DNA from: Pseudoluteimonas sp044226035
GTDB lineage: Bacteria > Pseudomonadota > Gammaproteobacteria > Xanthomonadales > Xanthomonadaceae
Assembly: GCA_044226035.1 (NCBI GenBank)
Contig: JBGAHT010000044.1
Span: 1-23,942, forward strand
Direction: 5' to 3'
DNA: 23,942 bases
Made by a program: the position numbers and the translations under genes
The notes under the pieces: model-generated
What the model was told of the DNA's origin: nothing
Seen by the model: the letters and a program-made list of their open reading frames with translations, nothing else
The model's database searches: none
Part shown: in pieces, positions 16,963 through 23,889 of the stretch
How positions within the stretch are numbered: the stretch's first letter is position 1
Layout: the number at the start of each line of letters is the position of its first letter

Positions 16963-16985
16963 CGCGCGATTCTATACTTGCGCGC
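16963..16985. promoter_or_regulatory. Compact divergent promoter between nnr and queG
   Basis: Only 23 bp separate the two ATGs. TATACT (16973-16978) faces queG and TATAGA (16976-16971 on the minus strand) faces nnr; the two -10-like boxes overlap. Normal spacing would start both transcripts at or within a few bases of the start codons, so leaderless mRNAs are likely. The -35 regions would lie inside the opposing genes. Confidence 0.5.
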
Positions 16986-18056
16986 ATGGGCGAACCCGCC
17001 GCGAATCCCGACCCCGCCGCGCTCGCGCTGCGCTTCAAGGCGCTGGCGCGCGCGCACGGGTTCCAGCGTTGCGGCATCTCCGGCATCGACCTGGGCGAAG
17101 ACGAATCGCACCTGCGCGACTGGCTCGCGCGCGGCCTGTACGGAACCATGGACTGGATGGCGCGCCACGGCGACAAGCGCACCCGGCCGTCGGAACTGGT
17201 GCCCGGCACCGTGCGCGTGCTTTCGGTCGGCCTCGATTACGGGCAGGACGACGCCGCCGCGTGGGACAACCTGCGCGACGGCGAGCGCGCCTACGTCGCG
17301 CGCTACGCGCTGGGCCGCGACTACCACAAGCTGATGCGCAACCGCCTGCAGAAGCTCGCGGACGACATCGCCCGTGACATCGGTCCCTTCGGGCACCGCG
17401 TGTTCGTCGATTCCGCGCCGGTGCTCGAGCGCGCGCTGGCGCGCGATGCCGGCCTGGGCTGGATCGGCAAGCACACCTGCCTGATCGACAAGGACGGCGG
17501 CAGCTGGTTCTTCCTCGGCGAAATCTACCTCGACCTGCCGCTGCCGGTGGACGCACCGGCGGGCGAACACTGCGGCACCTGCATGCGCTGCATCGACGTC
17601 TGCCCGACCGGGGCGATCGTCGCCCCGCACCGGCTCGACGCGCGCCGCTGCATCAGCTACCTCACCATCGAGCACGCAGGCAGCATCGACGAGGAACTGC
17701 GGCCGCTGGTCGGCAACCGCATCTTCGGTTGCGACGACTGCCAGCTCGCCTGCCCGTGGAACAAGTTCGCGCGGCGCAGCGACGAGCCGGATTTCCGCGC
17801 GCGCAACGACCTCGACAAGGCGACCCTGGTCGATCTGTTCGCGTGGAGCGAAGGCGAATTCCTGCGCCGCACCGAAGGTTCGGCGATCCGCCGCAGCGGG
17901 CACGAGCGCTGGCTGCGCAACATCGCGGTGGCGCTGGGCAATGCGCCGACCACGCCGGAAGTCGTGTCGGCGTTGCGATCGCGGCGCGAGGATCCGTCGC
18001 CCGTGGTGCGCGAACACGTGGAATGGGCGCTGGCGCGGCACGGCGCGAATCCGTAG
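16986..18056 (+). CDS. queG: Epoxyqueuosine reductase
   Basis: A 356-aa cobalamin-dependent enzyme that reduces epoxyqueuosine to queuosine in tRNA, the last step of Q synthesis. The N-terminal DUF1730 region has YGTMDWMARH and the conserved FVDSAPVLER (Asp142, equivalent to the proposed proton donor). Two 4Fe-4S motifs follow: C196, C199, C202, C206 (CGTCMRCIDVC) and C249, C252, C256 (CDDCQLACPWN), with RRCISYLTIEH between them. The C-terminus has HEAT-like helices (ALGNAPTTPEVVSALR). The TAG stop lies within a perfect palindrome shared with convergent pgi. No good ribosome binding site is seen, consistent with a leaderless message. Confidence 0.97.
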   Translation: MGEPAANPDPAALALRFKALARAHGFQRCGISGIDLGEDESHLRDWLARGLYGTMDWMARHGDKRTRPSELVPGTVRVLSVGLDYGQDDAAAWDNLRDGERAYVARYALGRDYHKLMRNRLQKLADDIARDIGPFGHRVFVDSAPVLERALARDAGLGWIGKHTCLIDKDGGSWFFLGEIYLDLPLPVDAPAGEHCGTCMRCIDVCPTGAIVAPHRLDARRCISYLTIEHAGSIDEELRPLVGNRIFGCDDCQLACPWNKFARRSDEPDFRARNDLDKATLVDLFAWSEGEFLRRTEGSAIRRSGHERWLRNIAVALGNAPTTPEVVSALRSRREDPSPVVREHVEWALARHGANP

Positions 18057-18080
18057 GGGCGACCGGCCGGTCGCCCCTAC
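18053..18080. repeat. Perfect 28-bp palindrome with GTAG ends, spanning two stop codons
   Basis: GTAGGGGCGACCGG is followed directly by its exact reverse complement. The TAG of queG (18054-18056) and the TAG of convergent pgi (18079-18077) are both inside it. It resembles a GTAG-headed REP and would form a strong hairpin in either transcript, so it may serve as a two-way 3'-end structure although it has no T-tract. Confidence 0.9.
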
Positions 18081-19582
18081 GAACGGGATTCGATCTCGCG
18101 CAACAACGCCTTCGTCACCGCATCGTCGGCTTCGGCTTCGCCGCGCAACGCCGGCAGCAGCCGGTTCGCGAGCTGCTTGCCGAGCTCGACCCCGAACTGG
18201 TCGAAGGCGTTGATGCCCCATGCGACCGACTGCAGGTACACGCTGTGTTCGTACATCGCGACCAGCATGCCCAGCGTTTCCGGGGTCAGCGCATCGAGCA
18301 GCAGCAGCGTGCTCGGGCGCCCGCCGGCGTAGGCGCGATGCGGGTCGTCGCTGGCCTGGCCGTTCGCCAGCGCCTCGGTCTGGGCCAGCAGGTTGGCCAG
18401 CAACGCGGCATGGTTGCCGGCATGCGCATGGTCGCCGCGGACCACGCCGACGAAATCGGCCGGCACCACCTGCGTGCCCTGGTGCAGGGCCTGGAAGAAG
18501 CTGTGCTGGGTGTCGGTGCCGGCGCCGCCCCACCACACCGGGACGGTGTCGGCGGCGAGCGCGCCGCCATCGACGCGCACCGACTTGCCGAGGCTTTCCA
18601 TCACCAGCTGCTGCAGGTAGTTCGGCAGCAGCTTCAGGCGTTCGTCGTACGGCAGCACGGCCTGGGTCGCGGCGCCGAGCGCGTTACGGTTCCACACCGC
18701 CGCCAGCGCATGCCACGCGGCGAGGTTGCGTTCCAGCGGCGCCTGCGCGGCGTGCGCGTCCATCGCCGCGGCGCCGGCGAGCAGGCGTTCGAAATTCGCC
18801 ATGCCGATGGCGAGCGCGACCGGGAACCCGACCGCCGACCACAGCGAGTAGCGTCCGCCGACCCAGTCCCACATCGGCAGGATGCGTTCGGGCGCGATGC
18901 CGAACGCGGCCGCGCGTTCGAGGTTCGCGCTGACCGCGAACAGGCGTGCGTCGTCGCCCAGCCAGGCGCGGACGATGCCGCCGTTGAGCAGCGTTTCCTG
19001 GGTGCCGAAGGTCTTGGAGATCAGGATCGCCGCGGTGCGCGCGGGATCGAGCCCGGCCAGCGTGCGCTGCGCGGCGTGGCCGTCGACGTTGGAGAGGAAA
19101 TGCAGGCGGAAGCGCGCGTCGGGCGCGGCCAGCGCGTCCACCGCCAGGCGCGGGCCGAGGTCGGACCCACCGATCCCGATACTGACGATGTCGGTGACGC
19201 CGCCGGCTTCGAGCCGCGCGACCAGTCCGGCCATGCGTTCGCGCGCCTGCACGGCCTCGGCGTGCGCGTCGCGCGCGACCGCGGCGGTCGAGAGGTCGCT
19301 GCGCAGCGCGGTATGCAGCGCGGCGCGGCCTTCGGTGGCGTTCACCGGTTCGCCGTCGAACAGGCGCCGCAGCGCGCCGGCGAAATCGCGTTCGCGGGCG
19401 AAATCGAACAGCGCGGCGAACGCGGCGCGGTCGATGCGCTGGCGCGCGAAACTGGCGTACAGCGGGCCGACGCGCAGCGCCAGGTCGCCGGCGCGCGCCG
19501 GGTCGGCCGCGATCAGGTCCCGCAGCGATGCCTCCGCCAGTCGCTGCGCGTGCGCATCGAGACTGGCGAGGCCGCGGTTCAC
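18077..19582 (-). CDS. pgi: Glucose-6-phosphate isomerase
   Basis: A 501-aa enzyme interconverting glucose-6-phosphate and fructose-6-phosphate in the cytosol. Family signatures seen in order: VSIGIGGSDLGPRLAVDAL, FLSNVDGH, ISKTFGTQETLLN, MWDWVGGRYSLWSAVG, the catalytic-Glu region LVMESLGKSVRVDG, WWGGAGTDTQHSFFQALHQG (catalytic His) and the C-terminal INAFDQFGVELGKQLA (catalytic Lys). The start is GTG at 19582, overlapping the panD TGA as GTGA; the length then matches the family. It is the last gene of the pcnB-pan run, an unusual partner for pantothenate genes, and ends in the palindrome shared with queG. Confidence 0.97.
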   Translation of the reverse strand: MNRGLASLDAHAQRLAEASLRDLIAADPARAGDLALRVGPLYASFARQRIDRAAFAALFDFARERDFAGALRRLFDGEPVNATEGRAALHTALRSDLSTAAVARDAHAEAVQARERMAGLVARLEAGGVTDIVSIGIGGSDLGPRLAVDALAAPDARFRLHFLSNVDGHAAQRTLAGLDPARTAAILISKTFGTQETLLNGGIVRAWLGDDARLFAVSANLERAAAFGIAPERILPMWDWVGGRYSLWSAVGFPVALAIGMANFERLLAGAAAMDAHAAQAPLERNLAAWHALAAVWNRNALGAATQAVLPYDERLKLLPNYLQQLVMESLGKSVRVDGGALAADTVPVWWGGAGTDTQHSFFQALHQGTQVVPADFVGVVRGDHAHAGNHAALLANLLAQTEALANGQASDDPHRAYAGGRPSTLLLLDALTPETLGMLVAMYEHSVYLQSVAWGINAFDQFGVELGKQLANRLLPALRGEAEADDAVTKALLREIESRS

Positions 19583-19959
19583 GCGGCCTGTTTCGGGATC
19601 GACCGGTTCGTATGCGTCAACGCATTGTGGCGATCGACGTACACCAGCGTCGGCTTGAACTCCGCCGCCTCGGCTTCGTCGCACTGGCCGTAGGCGCAGA
19701 TGATCACCAGGTCGCCGACCGACGCGCGGTGCGCCGCCGCGCCGTTCACCGAGATGATGCCGCTGCCTTCCTCGCCGCGGATGGCGTAGGTGGCGAAGCG
19801 CTTGCCGTTGTTGACGTTGTAGATCTCGATCCGCTCGTATTCGCGGATGCCGGAGATGTCGAGCAGGCGGCCGTCGATCGCGCAGGAGCCTTCGTAGTGC
19901 AGCTCGGCGTGGGTGACGGTGGCGCGGTGGATCTTGGCTTTGAGCAGCGTCAGTTGCAT
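19579..19959 (-). CDS. panD: Aspartate 1-decarboxylase precursor (pyruvoyl enzyme)
   Basis: A 126-aa proenzyme that cleaves itself between Gly24 and Ser25 (YEGSCAID), producing the pyruvoyl cofactor; it turns aspartate into beta-alanine for pantothenate. The start at 19959 (MQLTLLKAKIHRATVTHAEL) matches the conserved N-terminus; an upstream in-frame ATG at 20043 would add 28 non-conserved residues encoded partly by a REP. Further landmarks are YERIEIYNVNNGKRFATYAI, NGAAAHRASVGDLVII and the C-terminal FKPTLVYVD. It lies downstream of panC and overlaps pgi by the GTGA. Confidence 0.97.
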   Translation of the reverse strand: MQLTLLKAKIHRATVTHAELHYEGSCAIDGRLLDISGIREYERIEIYNVNNGKRFATYAIRGEEGSGIISVNGAAAHRASVGDLVIICAYGQCDEAEAAEFKPTLVYVDRHNALTHTNRSIPKQAA

Positions 19960-19999
19960 GGCGTCGTCCGGCGCCCGGGGAGGTGCGGGCTCGAAAAGT

Positions 20000-20022
20000 G
20001 TAGGAGCCGCGTTTCCGCGCTG
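20000..20022 (+). repeat. Single GTAG-type REP between panC and panD
   Basis: GTAG is followed by a small hairpin, AG(C)CGCG-TTTC-CGCGCT with one bulged base. It has the same GTAGGAGC head as the REP pair next to mrp. It lies in the only sizeable gap (84 bp) inside the pan gene run and could lower or process the downstream panD-pgi message. Confidence 0.55.
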
Positions 20023-20043
20023 CAACATAACCGCCCGCGGCAT

Positions 20044-20907
20044 TCAGCCGGCGCTGCCGCCCGGGTCGAATTCGAGGTTGTCGATCAGGCGGGTGCGGCC
20101 CAGCCGCGCCGCGACCAGCGCCACCCGCGGCCCGGGCTCGCCGTCGGCCGGCTCGGACAGGTCCGGGCGCCGCACCACGGCGTAATCGGGCGCGAAGCCG
20201 GCGGCGCGCAGCCCGGCCTCGGCCGCCGCCTCGACCCCGGCGCGCGGGCGCCCGGCCAGGATCGCCTCGCGCATGGACTGCAGGGTGCGGAAGATGCCGG
20301 CCGCGACCGGGCGCTCCGCGGCCGAGAGGTACTGGTTGCGCGAACTCATCGCCAGCCCGTCGGCCTCGCGCAGGGTCGGCGCGGCGACGATCTCCAGCGC
20401 GAACGCGAGGTCGCGCGCCATCGCCCGGATCACCGCGAGCTGCTGGTAGTCCTTGCGCCCGAACACCGCGACGTCGGCCTGCGCCTGGTTGAACAGCCGC
20501 GCGACCACGGTCGCGACGCCGTCGAAATGCCCGGGGCGATGCGCGCCTTCCAGCGTGTCGCCCACGTTCGGCACGTGCATGCGCACCGCGCCCTCGGTGC
20601 CGAACGGATACATCGCCTCCACCGACGGCAGCCACAGCGCGTCGCAACCGGCGGCTTCGAGCCCGGCGGCGTCCTGCTGCGGCGTGCGCGGGTAGCGCGA
20701 GAAATCCTCGTTCGGGCCGAACTGGGTGGGATTCACGAACACGCTCGCGACCACGCGGTCGGCGTGGCGTTTCGCGATTTCCACCAGCGAGTAATGCCCG
20801 GCGTGCAGGTTGCCCATGGTCGGCACGAAGCCGACGCGCAGGCCGGCGCGTTTCCATTCGCCGACGCGATCACGGAGACGCGAGAGTTCGGTGATGGTTT
20901 CGATCAT
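20044..20907 (-). CDS. panC: Pantothenate synthetase (pantoate-beta-alanine ligase)
   Basis: A 287-aa ATP-dependent ligase joining pantoate and beta-alanine. The HIGH-like motif is in VPTMGNLHAGHYSLV (HAGH 35-38), followed by VFVNPTQFGPNEDFSRYPRT, GHFDGVATVVARLFN, VFGRKDYQQLAVI and the KMSKS-like LAMSSRNQYLS. The start at 20907 overlaps the panB TGA as ATGA; the longer open frame upstream is panB shadow. Its substrates are supplied through the products of panB (pantoate via a reductase not in the window) and panD. Confidence 0.97.
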   Translation of the reverse strand: MIETITELSRLRDRVGEWKRAGLRVGFVPTMGNLHAGHYSLVEIAKRHADRVVASVFVNPTQFGPNEDFSRYPRTPQQDAAGLEAAGCDALWLPSVEAMYPFGTEGAVRMHVPNVGDTLEGAHRPGHFDGVATVVARLFNQAQADVAVFGRKDYQQLAVIRAMARDLAFALEIVAAPTLREADGLAMSSRNQYLSAAERPVAAGIFRTLQSMREAILAGRPRAGVEAAAEAGLRAAGFAPDYAVVRRPDLSEPADGEPGPRVALVAARLGRTRLIDNLEFDPGGSAG

Positions 20908-21722
20908 GCGTAGGAATGCGCTTCGTCCGGGAACGAGCCATCGCGCACCGCGGCGACGTAAGCCTGCACCGCGCCGGCGACCGAACCGCCTTCGGCAAGG
21001 AAATCCTTCACGAACTTCGGCCGGCGGTGGCCGCCATCGAGCCCGAGCAGGTCGTGCAGCACCAGCACCTGGCCGTCGCAGCCGGGCCCGGCGCCGATTC
21101 CTATCGTGGGAATCGCGAGGTCGGCGGTGATCGCGGCCGCGAGCGCCGACGGCACGCATTCCAGCACCAGCAGCGAGGCGCCGGCGTCCTGCACCGCGCG
21201 CGCGTCCTCGCGCAGCTTCTTCGCCGCGGCTTCGTCGCGGCCCTGCACCTTGAAGCCGCCGAAGCGGTTCACCGACTGCGGCGTCAGCCCCAGGTGCGCG
21301 CACACCGGGATCTCGCGTTCGACCAGGAAACGGATGGTCCCGAGCTTGTGGCCCGCCCCTTCCAGCTTGACCATGCCCGCGCCGGCCTGGACGAAACGCA
21401 CCGCCGCCGCGTGCGCCTGTTCCGGCGTGGCGTCGCTGCCGAAGGGGAAATCCGCGATCTTCAGCGCGCGCCGCGCGCCACGGGCCACGCAACGCGTGTG
21501 GTAGACGATCGCATCGACGGTGACCGGCAGGGTCGAACCCAGGCCCATCACCACCATGCCCAGCGAATCGCCGATCAGGATCAGGTCGACGTCGTTGGCG
21601 TCGAGCGCGCGCGCGAAACCCGCGTCGTAGGCGGTCAGCATCGCCAGCTTGCGGCCGGCCTGCTTGGCTTCGGCCAGCATCGGCACGGTGAAGGGCGGGG
21701 ATTTGTCTGCGCCGCTGCTCAT
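20904..21722 (-). CDS. panB: 3-methyl-2-oxobutanoate hydroxymethyltransferase
   Basis: A 272-aa enzyme adding a hydroxymethyl group from methylene-tetrahydrofolate to 2-oxoisovalerate to make ketopantoate, the first step of pantothenate synthesis. Signatures are MLTAYDAGFARALD, ILIGDSLGMVVMG, VKLEGAG, the HLGLTPQSVNRFGGFKVQGR segment, LVLECVP with the catalytic Glu, and IGIGAGPGCDGQVLVLHDLLG. GGAG lies a few bases before ATG. It is 27 bp downstream of folK, which makes folate precursors; this is metabolically sensible because PanB uses a folate cofactor. Confidence 0.98.
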   Translation of the reverse strand: MSSGADKSPPFTVPMLAEAKQAGRKLAMLTAYDAGFARALDANDVDLILIGDSLGMVVMGLGSTLPVTVDAIVYHTRCVARGARRALKIADFPFGSDATPEQAHAAAVRFVQAGAGMVKLEGAGHKLGTIRFLVEREIPVCAHLGLTPQSVNRFGGFKVQGRDEAAAKKLREDARAVQDAGASLLVLECVPSALAAAITADLAIPTIGIGAGPGCDGQVLVLHDLLGLDGGHRRPKFVKDFLAEGGSVAGAVQAYVAAVRDGSFPDEAHSYA

Positions 21723-21749
21723 GGCGACTCCGTGTTCCGGCGTGGGTGG

Positions 21750-22238
21750 CTAGCCTATCGCCTCCATGCCGTCGGCAGCCATCGCCGCCGGCAGGTCGCG
21801 CGCGGGGCCGTGCCCGGGGATCGAAACCCGTGGCGCGATTTCCAGCAGCGGGCGCAGCGCGAACGCGCGCTCGTGCAGGTGCGGATGCGGCACGCGCAGG
21901 CCGGGTTCGTCGATGACCGCATCGCCGTAGAGCAGCAGGTCAAGGTCGAGCGTGCGCGGGCCCCAGCGGGTTTCGCCGGCGCGATCGCGGCCGTGCGCGC
22001 GTTCGATTTCGAACAACCGCCCGAGCAGGTCGCGCGCGGGCAGCCGCGTTTCGAGCATCGCCACCGCGTTGAGGAAATCCGGCTGCGCGGCCAGGCCCCA
22101 GGCCGGCGTGCGGTAGCGGCGCGAAGCCCGCAGCAGTTGCGTGCCCGGCAGCGCGTCCATGCGCGCGAGCGCGGAAGCGAAGGCCTCGGCGACATCGCCG
22201 AGGTTGCCGCCGAGGCCGACGAAGGCGCGGACGCTCAC
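21750..22238 (-). CDS. folK: 6-hydroxymethyl-dihydropterin pyrophosphokinase
   Basis: A 162-aa HPPK of folate synthesis that transfers pyrophosphate from ATP to 6-hydroxymethyl-7,8-dihydropterin. It has AFVGLGGNLGD at the N-terminus, RYRTPAWG, QPDFLNAV, the signature RWGPRTLDLDLLLYGD with the metal-binding Asp pair, and VPHPHLHERAFALRPLLEI. The start is GTG at 22238, overlapping the pcnB TGA as GTGA. The pcnB-folK-panB order is common in gammaproteobacteria. Confidence 0.96.
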   Translation of the reverse strand: MSVRAFVGLGGNLGDVAEAFASALARMDALPGTQLLRASRRYRTPAWGLAAQPDFLNAVAMLETRLPARDLLGRLFEIERAHGRDRAGETRWGPRTLDLDLLLYGDAVIDEPGLRVPHPHLHERAFALRPLLEIAPRVSIPGHGPARDLPAAMAADGMEAIG

Positions 22239-23620
22239 CCTGCCCCGCCGCCGCGCCGGCGGCGCCGACGCCTGCGGCCCGGGGCGGCATCGGTGGCCGC
22301 GTCGACGGTCGCGTCGGCGAAATCGGCTTCGTCCAGCGCTTCGGCCTGCGGCGCGCCGGCCTGTAGCTCGCGCCAGTAGGCGACGTCCTCGGCGTGTTCG
22401 GGCGCCGCGGCCTGGCGCAGCACCAGGAAATCGAACGCGGCGCGGAAGCGCGGGTGCGAAAGCATGCGCTGGCTGCGCTTGCGCTGGCGCATGCGCGATT
22501 GCAGCAGCCAGATCTCCTGCATCGGCAGCGAGAACCGCCGCGGCAGCGCGATCCGCGTGGACTGCTGCAGGGTGACGCGGTCGGCGGCGCGGCGCTCGGC
22601 CTCGGCCGCGTGCACGCCCTGCCCCTGCAACTGCATCAGTTCGCGGCAATAGCCCGGCCACAGCAGCAGCGCGAACAGGAACGCCGGCGACACCGGTTCG
22701 CCGCGCGCCACGCGCGCATCGGTCCCCTTGAGCCCCTCGACCAGCATCTTGCGCAGCGCGCCGCTGCGGTTGCTGTCCAGCGCGCGCGCGGTTTCCGGCA
22801 GCAGCGCGGCCAACAGGCCGTGCGCCTCGAGTCCCTCGAAGCTCGCCAGCGCATGGCCGGAGAGGAACAGCTTCTGGCATTCGTCGAACAACCGCGCCGG
22901 CGCCGCGTCGTGCAGCAACGGCGCCAGCGCCGGCATCGGCGCGGCGGCGGCGGGATCGATGCCGAAGCCGAGCTTGGCCGCCAGGCGCACCGCGCGCAGC
23001 ATCCGCACCGGGTCCTCGCGGTAGCGCGTTTCCGGATCGCCGATCAGGCGCATCGTGCGCGCCTGCACGTCGTCGAAACCGCCGACGTAGTCGCGCACCG
23101 AGAAATCCTCGATCGCGTAATACAGCGCGTTCACGGTGAAATCGCGGCGGACCGCGTCTTCCTCGATCGTGCCGTAGACGTTGTCGCGCAGCACGCGGCC
23201 GTCGGCGTGCACTTCGCGGTCGCCGTCGTTGTCGTCGCCGCCGCTGGCGCGGAAGGTGGCGACTTCGATGATCTCGCGCCCGAACACCACGTGCGCGAGC
23301 CGGAACCGGCGGCCGATCAGGCGGCAGTTGCGGAACAGGTGCCGGACCTGCTCCGGGGTGGCGTCGGTGGCGACGTCGAAATCCTTGGGCTGGATACCGA
23401 GCAGCAGGTCGCGCACCGCGCCGCCGACCAGGTAGGCGGCGTGGCCGGCGTCGCGCAGGCGGTAGAGCACGCGCAGCGCGTTGGGGCTGATCGAACGGCG
23501 CGAGATCGGATGCTGGTCGCGCGGGATGACCCGGGGCGCTGCGGTCGTGGCGGGGACGGAACTCAGGGTCGGATCCTGGCGGGCGGTCTCGGGCGGCGCG
23601 CGTGCCGCGGGGGCGGCCAT
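22235..23620 (-). CDS. pcnB: Poly(A) polymerase I
   Basis: A 461-aa nucleotidyltransferase that adds 3' poly(A) tails to RNA and promotes decay. The class II polymerase core has YLVGGAVRDLLLG, the catalytic KDFDVATDATPE, the bacterial PAP signature RLIGRRFRLAHVVFG, AVRRDFTVNALYY, and DPVRMLRAVRLAAKLG. A helical body follows, with the SRMRQRKRSQR segment; the tail is strongly basic (GRRRRRRRRGGGAG), plausibly for RNA binding. The start at 23620 is tentative: the first ~40 residues are low-complexity Ala/Pro/Arg and conservation begins near SRRSISPNALRVLYRL. A -10-like TAAGAT lies on the minus strand at 23647-23642. It overlaps folK by GTGA. Confidence 0.96.
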   Translation of the reverse strand: MAAPAARAPPETARQDPTLSSVPATTAAPRVIPRDQHPISRRSISPNALRVLYRLRDAGHAAYLVGGAVRDLLLGIQPKDFDVATDATPEQVRHLFRNCRLIGRRFRLAHVVFGREIIEVATFRASGGDDNDGDREVHADGRVLRDNVYGTIEEDAVRRDFTVNALYYAIEDFSVRDYVGGFDDVQARTMRLIGDPETRYREDPVRMLRAVRLAAKLGFGIDPAAAAPMPALAPLLHDAAPARLFDECQKLFLSGHALASFEGLEAHGLLAALLPETARALDSNRSGALRKMLVEGLKGTDARVARGEPVSPAFLFALLLWPGYCRELMQLQGQGVHAAEAERRAADRVTLQQSTRIALPRRFSLPMQEIWLLQSRMRQRKRSQRMLSHPRFRAAFDFLVLRQAAAPEHAEDVAYWRELQAGAPQAEALDEADFADATVDAATDAAPGRRRRRRRRGGGAG

Positions 23621-23714
23621 CGGCGGCCGTGGGATTCGGGCATCTTAACAAGCCGCATGGCGGCAGACGTGCCTTGCCGACCCCGACACGCTAGAATCGC
23701 CGCCCCGGTTCAAT

Positions 23715-23767
23715 GCTCCCTTCGTCTAGAGGCCCAGGACGTGGCCCTCTCAAGGCTAAAACACGGG
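23715..23767 (+). pseudogene. 3'-truncated tRNA-Glu(CUC) copy
   Basis: The acceptor 5' strand GCTCCCT, D arm GTCT-AGAGGCCCA-GGAC, anticodon arm TGGCC-CTCTCAA-GGCTA (anticodon CTC) and the 5' T-stem CGGG match tRNA-Glu. After CGGGTTCGA the expected CCCG and AGGGAGC are missing; instead the sequence continues into a GAATTC-containing palindrome. The transcript could not fold the T arm or acceptor stem, so I call it a tRNA remnant that still has its promoter. Confidence 0.8.
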
Positions 23768-23840
23768 TTCGACGAATTCGTCTGGAACGAATTCGGACAG
23801 CCGCAGGCTGCCCCGAAGCGAAGCGAGGGGCGCGGCACGG
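23768..23840 (+). other. Spacer between tRNA-Glu copies, hairpin-rich
   Basis: It contains GACGAATTCGTC (perfect palindrome, 23771-23782), a second CGAATTCG at 23788-23795, CAGCC-GCA-GGCTG (23798-23810) and GCCCC-N12-GGGGC (23810-23831). CGCGGCACG-GGA-CGTGCCGCG (23831-23851) overlaps the start of the second unit. No gene is seen. The GC hairpins could end transcription of the first copy, but no T-tract follows. Confidence 0.5.
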
Positions 23841-23866
23841 GACGTGCCGCGTCAATCCCGACACGA

Positions 23867-23872
23867 TAGAAT
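23867..23872 (+). promoter_or_regulatory. -10 box of the second tRNA-Glu copy
   Basis: TAGAAT lies 17 bp before the tRNA 5' end and is conserved at the same place (23692-23697) before the truncated copy, although the flanks have diverged. CCCGACACG just upstream is also kept. No convincing -35 was found. Confidence 0.5.
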
Positions 23873-23889
23873 TGCTGCCCTGCTTCAAT

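Noticed and set aside
22394..23869. Plus-strand open frame of about 490 codons opposite pcnB that runs across the first tRNA-Glu copy
   Set aside because: It is antisense to pcnB with His/Gln/Arg-rich shadow composition and crosses a tRNA remnant; no ribosome binding site or domain.
23715..23889. Intron-containing tRNA-Glu, with the 3' half recovered downstream
   Set aside because: No AGGGAGC or CCCG 3' half occurs before the second copy, and bacterial tRNA introns lie in the anticodon loop, not the T loop.
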